NCBI GenBank assembly: GCA_030639985.1
Contig: DAOWKG010000338.1
Location: 1 to 8,717 of the forward strand
Length of the DNA: 8,717 nt
Reading direction: 5' to 3'
From: Desulfuromonadaceae bacterium
GTDB lineage: Bacteria; Desulfobacterota; Desulfuromonadia; Desulfuromonadales; Geopsychrobacteraceae
Shown here piece after piece: positions 1 to 6,620 of this stretch (positions within the stretch are counted from its first letter, which is position 1; every line of letters begins with the position of its first letter). Position numbers and translations under genes: made by a program. Under the pieces are notes generated by a model, which was not told the DNA's origin, did not search any database, and saw nothing but the letters and a program-made list of their open reading frames with translations.

Positions 1-4
1 ACAA

Positions 5-2326
5 TCAGACCATTTGTTCCATTCCCCAAATACCGCAAGGGCAGATTCCGGCACAGATGCCGCAACCAATACAATATTGTTCGTCAGATACATATTCAAA
101 ACCACCGTCCTCTTTTTCATCACGGTGGATAGCCCCTTCTGGACAAGCTTCGAGACACATGCTGCAATCGCGGCAGGTACCACAGGAGAGACAGCGATTG
201 GTCTCTTTGGTGGCATCGGTCAGGTTGAAGCGACTGCGGTTGTGGGGACGAAACAACTCCCGGCTTAAGTTTTCTGCTGGAATGGTTATGGGTTTTGGTT
301 TGGCTACCAGTTTATCCCCTTGCAGGTAGCTGTCGATATAGTCGGCAGCATCATGCCCATGGCCAATGGCGTGGGTTAGTAGCCCCGGTTTAATGGTGTC
401 ACCAATGGCAAAAACTCCTGCGGCATGGGTCAGTTGACCGCAATCATCGACGGCTGCCATGCCGCGCTCATCAAGCCATTCACTGGGGATATAGCTGAGG
501 TCTGGGCGTTCACCGATAGAAATAATAATAGTATCGGCAGCAAGTAAGCGACCGTCTTTGGTGTGGAGCCCCTGGGCATCGACTTTGTCGGTAAATACCG
601 GCCATTCAATTTTGCCACCCAAGCGTTCAAAGTGGTCGATCTCTTTTTGAAATGCTGCCGGACGTTGGATATCAATTGCAGTAACCTGTTTGGCGCCCAT
701 GGCGTAAGCACCAAGGCAGACATCCATACCGGCATTGCCGGCACCGATAACAACCACGTTTTCACCAACTGTGGGCTTGTCTCCAGAGTTGAATTGCTTG
801 AGGAATTCAAGCCCTTTGACTAATCGTTCGTGCCCAGGAAATGGAATTACCACTGGCGTGTGGGCTCCCGAAGCGATGACAATGGCATCGTAGTCACTCT
901 GGAGCTGTTTGAACGAATCGGCATCAACTGCGGTGTTGGTCTTGATTTTTACGCCGAGTTTTTTGATCCGGTCGATTTCGGTTGTGAGTGAGTTTGCCGG
1001 CAACCGGTCGGTAGGGATTACCTGCCGCAGTTTGCCGCCAACTTCGGTATCTGCTTCGATAACGGTTGGCTCGTGACCCAGCAAGCGTAACTGCCAGGCG
1101 GCTGAGAGGCCACCGGGACCACCACCGATAACGGCAATTTTTTTACCGCTGTCAGCTTTTGGTTGGGGCGATTTTGCCTCGAGCGATAATTTGCCCAGCT
1201 CCGGCATTGAAATTGGCAGGTCGATAAATTGTCGGGTGCAGGCATCCATACAGGGATTGGGGCAGACTTCCCCGCAGACACTAGCAGGGAACGGCGAGTA
1301 GTTGAGTACCAACTCCACCGCTTCTTTGTATTTACCCTGACGCAATAAATTGATGCGATCTTGCGTCGGAATTGCTGATGGACAAGATGCTTCACAGGGG
1401 GCACAGAAGGCTTTATTCTGCCAATGGGGAACCTTCAGGCGATCGGCACCAATATTTACCAGTCCGGCGACATGGGTATAATCGTCATTAATTAAACCGC
1501 CGAAAATACCACCTTCATCGACCCATTTTCCCAGTCGAAATTCGTGCATGGTGGGGCGCATGTTTTTGCGCAGCCGACGTTCATCTTCACTTTTGGCACT
1601 GATTTTATGCCACTGGCTGAAATCGGTCAGAAACTCTAAGTATTGTTGCCGCTCAATGTGATCGAGAAAAATTGGCAATCCGGCAGTCAAAAAATTGATG
1701 TCGGCAGCATTGAGATCAAGTAACCAGACATCATCAGGAAGGTTCTTTACTGGTCCGCGGACATAGATAGTGCCGCCGACCATCCCCATACAGCTGCGAT
1801 CACCGAGGATCGAATCGTATTGATCACAATCGATGCCACAAATGATGGCGGTACCGCCACCCATAAATTCAAAGGCAAATGAACCGGTATTTTTTAGAAC
1901 CCACAATTCTGGTGACGGAAAAGCGGGGTCATGTTTCATCAGTGACCCGGAACGGGTGCCGACTCGACCGGCAACAAATATTTTGCCACTGGCAGCACAG
2001 TGAGCGGTGGTGTCGCCACTGTCACCTTTGATGATCAGTTCGGCGCCAGCATTAAGCCAACCAGCATCTGCCGGAGTAGAGCCCTCAACAATTATCTGGG
2101 TTCCCTCAAGGCCAAAGGCGCCGACCCGCTGGCCGGGATTTTTAACTTTGAATTTTAGGGTTTTGCCATCGGCTGACCACAAGGGGCCGCCAATGTCATG
2201 CTGGCCGGATGTGACCATTTCAAAGTCGGTCTCGCCACGATCAAGTGCCGCGTAAATTTGTTGCAGCAACTCTTGGGTCGAAATTCTGACGTCACTATTA
2301 GTAAAGCCATTTATTTGGGCTGTCAT
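5..2326 (-). CDS. gltD: Glutamate synthase GXGXG domain fused to GltD-like FAD/NAD(P)H oxidoreductase and ferredoxin
   Basis: This 773-residue protein joins modules that are separate in the standard bacterial enzyme. Residues about 35-215 are the glycine-rich GXGXG beta-helix normally at the C-terminus of the large GOGAT subunit. Residues about 300-680 are the small subunit: an N-terminal Fe-S region (C308, C311, C315, then C351, C355, C359, C363), an FAD motif GGGPGG at 401-406 and a second dinucleotide motif GAGNAG at 528-533. Residues about 710-770 carry two ferredoxin motifs (C718/C721/C724/C728 and C752/C755/C758/C762), with extra C712 and C715 in front. It should take electrons from NAD(P)H and pass them to the FMN subunit. 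ATG at 2326 is chosen because GGAGA precedes it and homology begins soon after; the longer start at 2389 lies inside a repeat. It is the last gene of the operon. The family is clear; the electron donor is inferred. Confidence 0.93.
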   Translation of the reverse strand: MTAQINGFTNSDVRISTQELLQQIYAALDRGETDFEMVTSGQHDIGGPLWSADGKTLKFKVKNPGQRVGAFGLEGTQIIVEGSTPADAGWLNAGAELIIKGDSGDTTAHCAASGKIFVAGRVGTRSGSLMKHDPAFPSPELWVLKNTGSFAFEFMGGGTAIICGIDCDQYDSILGDRSCMGMVGGTIYVRGPVKNLPDDVWLLDLNAADINFLTAGLPIFLDHIERQQYLEFLTDFSQWHKISAKSEDERRLRKNMRPTMHEFRLGKWVDEGGIFGGLINDDYTHVAGLVNIGADRLKVPHWQNKAFCAPCEASCPSAIPTQDRINLLRQGKYKEAVELVLNYSPFPASVCGEVCPNPCMDACTRQFIDLPISMPELGKLSLEAKSPQPKADSGKKIAVIGGGPGGLSAAWQLRLLGHEPTVIEADTEVGGKLRQVIPTDRLPANSLTTEIDRIKKLGVKIKTNTAVDADSFKQLQSDYDAIVIASGAHTPVVIPFPGHERLVKGLEFLKQFNSGDKPTVGENVVVIGAGNAGMDVCLGAYAMGAKQVTAIDIQRPAAFQKEIDHFERLGGKIEWPVFTDKVDAQGLHTKDGRLLAADTIIISIGERPDLSYIPSEWLDERGMAAVDDCGQLTHAAGVFAIGDTIKPGLLTHAIGHGHDAADYIDSYLQGDKLVAKPKPITIPAENLSRELFRPHNRSRFNLTDATKETNRCLSCGTCRDCSMCLEACPEGAIHRDEKEDGGFEYVSDEQYCIGCGICAGICPCGIWGMEQMV

Positions 2327-2351
2327 ATTTAGGTTCTCCGTAAGGGTGCAT

Positions 2352-2430
2352 GGTGAGGAGTTCGGCGCTAGGAGTGAGGAGTGAAACATCTATGCTTTTC
2401 ACCTCACTCCTTACACCTCACGCCTTACGC
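2352..2430. repeat. Inverted repeat built from 7-bp units, between the last two glutamate synthase genes
   Basis: The right arm is four heptamers in a row on the plus strand (CCTCACT, CCTTACA, CCTCACG, CCTTACG; 2402-2429). The left arm reads in the same 7-bp phase in the opposite sense (GGTGAGG, AGTTCGG, CGCTAGG, AGTGAGG, AGTGAAA; 2352-2386). The inner parts pair: GGAGTGAGG with CCTCACTCC, then TGAAA with TTTCA after a 2-nt bulge, around a loop of about 10 nt. It lies in the 108-bp gap inside the operon, so it would be transcribed and could fold into a hairpin affecting transcript processing or partial termination. It contains no gene. Confidence 0.8.
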
Positions 2431-2434
2431 GCCC

Positions 2435-4078
2435 CTAACATACATGTTGAATCTGAAGTCGCTCGGCAACTGCATGATCGGTTGAAATCAGGGCATCGGC
2501 ACGACCTACCGGCAGGGTTGAGTTGCCAATTGGTGCCATCAGCTTTTTGAACTCCTGATCCATGGCGAGGAAATAGTTGACAATGTTTTGCGCCACCTTT
2601 TCGGGGTCCAGGCGGTGCGCCAACTGAGGTTCCTGGGTGGTGATGCCTGCCGGACAGAGACCGGTATTACAAGCGTTGCAGCGGCCAATGTCGTTGCCGA
2701 CACAGCCAGCCATCTGCAAAATCAGCTTGCCACTGAAAACGCCGTTGGCACCGAGGCAGATCATTTTGAAGGCATCTGCTGCGAGGTCGCCGGTTTTTCC
2801 GAGACCACCAGCAGCCCAGAGTGGAATTTGTCCCTGCCGTCCCTGGGAAACTGCTGCCAGATAACAATCCCGCAATTTGCTGGCAATCGGGTGGCCGGTG
2901 TGGTCGAGGCTGACCTCGTGTGCTGCACCGGTGCCGCCATCGATGCCATCGAGGAAGAAGCCACCGACAATATTGTAGGGGTCACGTACCAGGTTGTTGA
3001 AAACGCTGACGCTGGTGGATGATGCTGCTACTTTGATTGCAACGGGCACCCTGAATTTGAAAGCTGCGTTCATCGAGAGGAACATTTTCTGGACACTCTC
3101 TTCAATGGAATACAGGCCTTGATGATTTGGTGGCCTGAGCAGGTCGGTTTTTGGCACGCCACGGATTGCCTGAATGTGTGGGGCAACTTTGCCCGATTGG
3201 AGCAAGCCGCCGTCACCGGGTTTAGCGCCCTGGCCGAGTTTTATCAGAATGCCAGCCGGATCTTCGATCATGTCGGGCATACTGGTAACAATCCGGTTCC
3301 AGCCAAAGTGTCCCGAAGCAATCTGCAAAATCATATATTTTAAATATCTGGAGCGTAATAGCCGGCGGGGTAGGCCGCCTTCACCGGAACTCATTCGTAC
3401 CGGTAAGCCACACTCCTCATTCAGGTAGGCGGTAGCCATGGCAACTGCTTCCCACATTCGCCACGAGAGGGCACCGATGGACATATCACCAATGATGATT
3501 GGATAGATCATGTTGACCGGTGGCGTCGCCGTATTGGTAATCAGTTTGCCATCTTTGTCGGGGGCAAAGGGCAGCTCTCCCGGCGGTAGAATTCTGCCAA
3601 AAGGGGCAAGCAGGTCGAAAGTGTGCCGTTGAGCGTCCAAGCTTGGGTCGGTCATTTGTGAAATGCGCCCGACGCGGATACTGTCGAGGGTGCGGATTGC
3701 CCCCTCCAGATTTTTACGCCCACCCCGTTTGATCGAGTCGCCGGTTAAGCAGCGAGTAATGATCGGGTGGCGGCTGTCGGGATTACGCTCTGGCCGAATA
3801 GCGTCGTTGGGACAAACTTTTTCGCACATGCCACAACCACGACAATAGTCGCGGATTGAATTGACTTGGCGAATTACTGGAACGGCCGAAAATTTAGCTT
3901 TTGGCTCGGGAAAGTTACCCTCCGAAACCACTTTGCGTCGTTTTTCCACTTTCATTTTGATGGCTCGGAACGAGCAGGCAGCAATACACGATCCGCACAT
4001 GGTGCAGCGTTCGTTATCGTAGATAATTTTCCACGGGAGGTCGTTGGCGGTGACGTTGTTGATTTTTACTGTTTCCAT
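2435..4078 (-). CDS. gltB: Glutamate synthase FMN-binding catalytic subunit with N-terminal ferredoxin domain
   Basis: 547 residues, soluble. It makes glutamate from 2-oxoglutarate and ammonia at an FMN centre. Residues 25-89 form a two-cluster ferredoxin domain (C25, C28, C31, C35 and C79, C82, C85, C89-Pro). The (beta/alpha)8 synthase domain follows, with GEGG at 232-235, ASGHFG at 254-259, the QGAKPGDGG signature at 283-291 and DGIDGGTGAAH at 377-387. Near the end, C459, C467, C470 and C475 precede PAGITTQ and should supply the [3Fe-4S] ligands, though the spacing differs from the textbook enzyme and the exact trio is uncertain. The domain order matches the split, archaeal-type glutamate synthases. 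ATG at 4078 is supported by GGAGGT about 7 nt upstream, and a TTG-initiated extension to 4147 would read back through the preceding gene. It overlaps the amidotransferase gene by 13 nt, suggesting translational coupling. Confidence 0.94.
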   Translation of the reverse strand: METVKINNVTANDLPWKIIYDNERCTMCGSCIAACSFRAIKMKVEKRRKVVSEGNFPEPKAKFSAVPVIRQVNSIRDYCRGCGMCEKVCPNDAIRPERNPDSRHPIITRCLTGDSIKRGGRKNLEGAIRTLDSIRVGRISQMTDPSLDAQRHTFDLLAPFGRILPPGELPFAPDKDGKLITNTATPPVNMIYPIIIGDMSIGALSWRMWEAVAMATAYLNEECGLPVRMSSGEGGLPRRLLRSRYLKYMILQIASGHFGWNRIVTSMPDMIEDPAGILIKLGQGAKPGDGGLLQSGKVAPHIQAIRGVPKTDLLRPPNHQGLYSIEESVQKMFLSMNAAFKFRVPVAIKVAASSTSVSVFNNLVRDPYNIVGGFFLDGIDGGTGAAHEVSLDHTGHPIASKLRDCYLAAVSQGRQGQIPLWAAGGLGKTGDLAADAFKMICLGANGVFSGKLILQMAGCVGNDIGRCNACNTGLCPAGITTQEPQLAHRLDPEKVAQNIVNYFLAMDQEFKKLMAPIGNSTLPVGRADALISTDHAVAERLQIQHVC

Positions 4079-5172
4079 CGCTGTACCTCCAGCTTGTCGT
4101 TGATGGCTATAGTTTCGCGTTCGCCGGGGTAGATATCTGTTTCCCAATCACGATCGGGAAGGACTTCGTTTACGCCACATATTTCCGATGAGAATACTAC
4201 CATCCGGTCGTCGTGGCCGATTACTATGGGGCGCAATTTTTTAGCGTCACAACAGGTAAATAGGGTGTTGTCTGGCAATAGTCCGATGATGGTATTGGGG
4301 CCGTTGATTTCCAGATGAGCCAGCGATTGCCGCATCGCCAGTAGTTGTTTTTTATCACTGCGTTTATCAATCTGCTCAAACGGCAGGGGGGTGATGACGT
4401 GTTTGAAATAATTTAACGGCCAGCCCAGCTGTCGATGGACGTAGTGCAGGGTGTAGAGGAAACACTGCGAATCTGATTCGAAGCCGATATAGCTCCGGTG
4501 GAGACCCTGCTGGAACTCTTTATTTTTTAAATAGAAGGTATTTTCGCCGTTGGCAAGAACTGTGTAGCCTTGAACATGAAACGGGTGGGCAGCATAGCGA
4601 ACAATATCGTAATTGGTATTTTGTCGACATTGAGCGGTGATGATTTTGGCGGTAAAACGATCATCGGCTTCCCAAAGATTGAAGTAGGTGCCGATATCGT
4701 GGGGATCACCGATCTCCTTCAGGGTGATTAGGTCGGGCCAGAACGAGTAGACAAAACCTTCTTCGTTTTCTTCCAGTGCTTCACGCAGTTGCAGTCTGGT
4801 GTCGAGAAGTAATTCTTCTTTCTCTTTTTGACCCAGATTTTCGTATGCGTAGGGATAATTGAAGGTCTCAAAAACATAGTTTGGCATAGCGCTGATATTG
4901 AGGCCCGGCCAGTCGTTGGTTTCTGGCGACCATTGCACGATCCGGCGGAAGCCGATTTCGTGAAGAATGTTTTCAGCGATTCTGATGCCGGCATCGGTAC
5001 ATGCCATCGACAATGTCGGTAGGTGTTTATAGGGTTCAAAATTGCCGCCCAAATCCTGCATTACCATCGCAAAGCCAGAATTGTCATGCCCTTCCTGTTG
5101 CGACCGCATTAATTTTAGAGCCAGGCTTGGATGTATATAGTCCAAGCTTTTTATTGCGCCAATACGACACAT
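4066..5172 (-). CDS. Glutamate synthase class II glutamine amidotransferase subunit
   Basis: 368 residues, soluble. It should hydrolyse glutamine to glutamate and ammonia for the FMN subunit encoded next. The protein begins MCRIGA, so after Met removal Cys2 becomes the N-terminal nucleophile typical of Ntn-hydrolase amidotransferases. Other family features in order are HDNSG at 29-33 (compare RGQDSAG), R192 with HPF at 196-198, ANGEN at 207-211 (compare HNGE), a SDSQ stretch at 233-236, LRPIVIG at 313-319, SSE at 328-330 and PGE at 349-351. A long segment, about residues 45-180, separates the first and second motif groups. ATG at 5172 is preferred over a TTG at 5244 because only it puts Cys at position 2 and AGGAGG sits just upstream; the TTG would also overlap the candidate promoter. 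It is the first gene of the operon. It corresponds to the part called GltB1 in split enzymes. It could be mistaken for a PurF/AsnB-type domain, but the context decides. Confidence 0.92.
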   Translation of the reverse strand: MCRIGAIKSLDYIHPSLALKLMRSQQEGHDNSGFAMVMQDLGGNFEPYKHLPTLSMACTDAGIRIAENILHEIGFRRIVQWSPETNDWPGLNISAMPNYVFETFNYPYAYENLGQKEKEELLLDTRLQLREALEENEEGFVYSFWPDLITLKEIGDPHDIGTYFNLWEADDRFTAKIITAQCRQNTNYDIVRYAAHPFHVQGYTVLANGENTFYLKNKEFQQGLHRSYIGFESDSQCFLYTLHYVHRQLGWPLNYFKHVITPLPFEQIDKRSDKKQLLAMRQSLAHLEINGPNTIIGLLPDNTLFTCCDAKKLRPIVIGHDDRMVVFSSEICGVNEVLPDRDWETDIYPGERETIAINDKLEVQRWKQ

Positions 5173-5227
5173 GTGATGCCTCCTTGCTGCTTTCGGTGGA
5201 AAATAACTTGATTGGTGCAGGTGTATA

Positions 5228-5244
5228 GGCAGGTTTTGTGCCAA
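5228..5244 (-). promoter_or_regulatory. Candidate sigma-54 (RpoN) -24/-12 promoter of the glutamate synthase operon
   Basis: Read on the minus strand this is TTGGCACAAAACCTGCC. It has the invariant GG and GC separated by exactly 10 nt and a perfect TGGCAC -24 box; the -12 box is CTGC rather than TTGC. It points toward the amidotransferase gene, and transcription would start near 5217, leaving a leader of about 45 nt before the AGGAGG site and ATG 5172. Nitrogen-assimilation genes are classic RpoN targets, which fits a glutamate synthase. I did not find a clear NtrC-type enhancer upstream. Confidence 0.65.
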
Positions 5245-5300
5245 ACGTTGATTTTGCTAGAAAATAATAAAAAAACTTATAATTTAGCTATTTATAGTCG
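5245..5300. other. A/T-rich tract upstream of the sigma-54 site
   Basis: This 56-bp stretch is dominated by A and T, with an uninterrupted run of seven or more A around 5269-5275. It sits directly upstream of the candidate -24 box. Such tracts often bend DNA and could help an upstream activator contact RpoN polymerase. I see no clean IHF consensus in it. The function is inferred from position and composition. Confidence 0.3.
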
Positions 5301-5418
5301 CGGTGGGGGCGAACTTGGAGCTTGCTGTGGTGGTGTTTTCTGCTAGTGAGTATGTTGGTGCTTAGATTGAGTACTTTGTTTGTTGGTGGGTTTGCTGGAA
5401 ATGTGTTGTGGTACTGTT
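5301..5418 (-). promoter_or_regulatory. C-rich, G-poor stretch downstream of ilvE, candidate Rho-loading region
   Basis: Counted on the minus strand, these 118 nt contain 45 C, 11 G, 48 A and 14 T. The ilvE transcript would enter this stretch after the hairpin. Such C-over-G, weakly structured RNA is what Rho binds. It holds no open reading frame with a ribosome-binding site that I could support. The same DNA lies upstream of the glutamate synthase promoter, so termination here would insulate that operon from ilvE read-through. The role is inferred from composition only. Confidence 0.4.
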
Positions 5419-5447
5419 GCCCCCTCCCTCCTTACGAGAGAGGGGGC
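5419..5447 (-). terminator. Stem-loop just after ilvE, possible terminator
   Basis: A 12-bp stem with one mismatch (arms 5419-5430 and 5436-5447) closes a 5-nt loop CTTAC. It begins 7 nt past the ilvE stop codon. The core GCCCCCTC/GAGGGGGC is perfect and very GC-rich. No U-run follows on either strand, so it is not a standard intrinsic terminator. It may protect the 3' end or work with the C-rich stretch beyond it. It also resembles dispersed GC-rich palindromes common in bacterial genomes. Confidence 0.5.
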
Positions 5448-5454
5448 TGTGCCT

Positions 5455-6519
5455 TTAGAGCAGTGTGACCCAATTGTGATTATCGGTCTCGCGACCATAC
5501 TGGATAGCGGTCAGCTTATTGTAAAGTTTCATCGTGAGTTCACCCGGTTGCCCATCGCCTAGCTGGACACATTCATCTTTGTAACAGAACGAACCAACTG
5601 GAGAGATTACCACTGCGGTGCCGGTCCCGAATGCTTCCTGCAGGCGACCGTTGCTGGTTCCTGCCATGATTTCGTCAACACTTAATGCCCGTTCCTCAAT
5701 TTCGTAGCCCATCTCTTTGACCAGAGTCAGTACCGAGCGGCGGGTGATGCCATCGAGTACCGTTCCCTTTAAGGGTGAGGTGACAATTTTACCATCATAA
5801 AGGAACAGCATATTCATGCTCCCGACCTCTTCAACAAAACGCTTCTCTTTGGCATCGAGCCAGAGTACCTGGTCGTAACCATTTTCGGCTGCTTCTTGGG
5901 CGGCAAACAGGCTGGCCGCATAGTTGCCACCGGTTTTTGCTTCACCAGTACCACCTTCGGTAGCACGGACATAGAAGTCGGATATCCAGATTTTTACCGG
6001 AGCAATGCCACCTTTATAATAGGCACCAACCGGGCTGAGGATAACGTAGCAAAGATACTGATCTGCCGGACGAACACCAAGCATCGGCTCGGTGGCGATC
6101 ATCGTTGGCCGAACGTAAAGGCTGGTCCCTTCGCTATGAGGTACCCAGTCGGCTTCAAGCTTAATCAACTCGATCATGGCATCAAGGAAGAATTTTTCAT
6201 CAACCTCGGGCATGCACATCCGCTCGGCACTGCGATTAAAACGGGTGACGTTGTCGGCGGGACGGAACATGGCAAGTTTGCCGTCGGGGCGCCGAAACAC
6301 TTTAAGTCCTTCAAAGATTTCTTGGGAATAATGTAATACCATGGCGGCCGGATCAAGAGTCAGGGGGCCGTAAGGCTGAATGCGGGCAGAATGCCACCCC
6401 TTGCCGCTGTCGTATTCCATGACCAGCATCCGGTCACTGAAGTGCTTACCGAATGCCAGTTCGTTTTCATCTTTAATCGGCGTTTTTGGTGCCGTAACGG
6501 GTAGAATTTGTAAGTCCAT
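5455..6519 (-). CDS. ilvE: Branched-chain amino acid aminotransferase
   Basis: 354 residues, soluble, PLP-dependent fold type IV. It transfers the amino group between glutamate and the 2-keto acids of leucine, isoleucine and valine, the last step of their synthesis or the first of their breakdown. Visible features are the SQEIFEGLK motif at 65-73, RFNRSAERM at 93-101, RPTMIATE at 137-144, the PLP lysine K196 in AKTGGNYAAS, EEVGSMNMLF at 230-239, the TSPL segment at 247-250 with GITRRS at 257-262, and FGTGTAVVISP at 297-307. The length fits the larger BCAT class (about 350-365 residues). ATG at 6519 is chosen because GGAGA lies about 10 nt upstream and MDLQILPVT resembles Geobacter-type IlvE; an in-frame extension to 6609 adds 30 unrelated residues and enters the divergent promoter region. 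It is probably a single-gene unit, ending 282 nt upstream of the glutamate synthase operon. Its amino donor is glutamate, the product of that operon. Confidence 0.95.
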   Translation of the reverse strand: MDLQILPVTAPKTPIKDENELAFGKHFSDRMLVMEYDSGKGWHSARIQPYGPLTLDPAAMVLHYSQEIFEGLKVFRRPDGKLAMFRPADNVTRFNRSAERMCMPEVDEKFFLDAMIELIKLEADWVPHSEGTSLYVRPTMIATEPMLGVRPADQYLCYVILSPVGAYYKGGIAPVKIWISDFYVRATEGGTGEAKTGGNYAASLFAAQEAAENGYDQVLWLDAKEKRFVEEVGSMNMLFLYDGKIVTSPLKGTVLDGITRRSVLTLVKEMGYEIEERALSVDEIMAGTSNGRLQEAFGTGTAVVISPVGSFCYKDECVQLGDGQPGELTMKLYNKLTAIQYGRETDNHNWVTLL

Positions 6520-6575
6520 GATATGGTGTTCTCCGCAAAAAGGTGTATATTGACAGAACACTCTTTCTATCACAG

Positions 6576-6587
6576 CACTTGCAAGTG
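6576..6587. promoter_or_regulatory. Perfect 12-bp palindrome between ilvE and larA, candidate operator
   Basis: CACTTGCAAGTG is a perfect inverted repeat, placed about 57 bp from the ilvE start and 33 bp from the larA start. It lies in the 101-bp divergent promoter gap, where a dimeric regulator could control either or both genes. I could not assign it to a known regulator, and I did not find convincing -35/-10 pairs for either gene. Confidence 0.4.
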
Positions 6588-6620
6588 TCGCAACCATATC
6601 GTGTGACAAAAAAGTAGATT

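Noticed and set aside
2327..2389. N-terminal extension of the GXGXG-GltD fusion to an ATG at 2389
   Set aside because: The extra 21 residues come from the heptamer repeat and leader, while ATG 2326 has a good GGAGA ribosome-binding site.
2588..3022. Plus-strand open frame of 144 codons inside the FMN subunit gene
   Set aside because: It is antisense to strongly conserved synthase motifs and shows no family resemblance or ribosome-binding site; similar antisense frames over the other genes were dropped for the same reason.
5173..5244. TTG start at 5244 for the amidotransferase
   Set aside because: It would bury the essential Cys2 and overlap the candidate promoter; ATG 5172 has AGGAGG just upstream.
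5240..5256. IHF site (AATCAA on the minus strand)
   Set aside because: The 3' part of the consensus mismatches, and the site would overlap the -24 promoter element rather than lie upstream of it.
5278..5283. Perfect TATAAT on the plus strand
   Set aside because: There is no matching -35 at normal spacing, no plus-strand gene follows, and the tract is A/T-rich, so chance explains it.
6550..6555. TTGACA as a -35 box for larA
   Set aside because: At 16-18 nt downstream no sequence resembles a -10 box; the 17-nt position reads CAGCAC.
6575..6600. Sigma-54-like GG/GC pair upstream of ilvE on the minus strand
   Set aside because: The GG-to-GC spacing is 11 nt, not 10, and the -24 box reads TGGTTG instead of TGGCAC.
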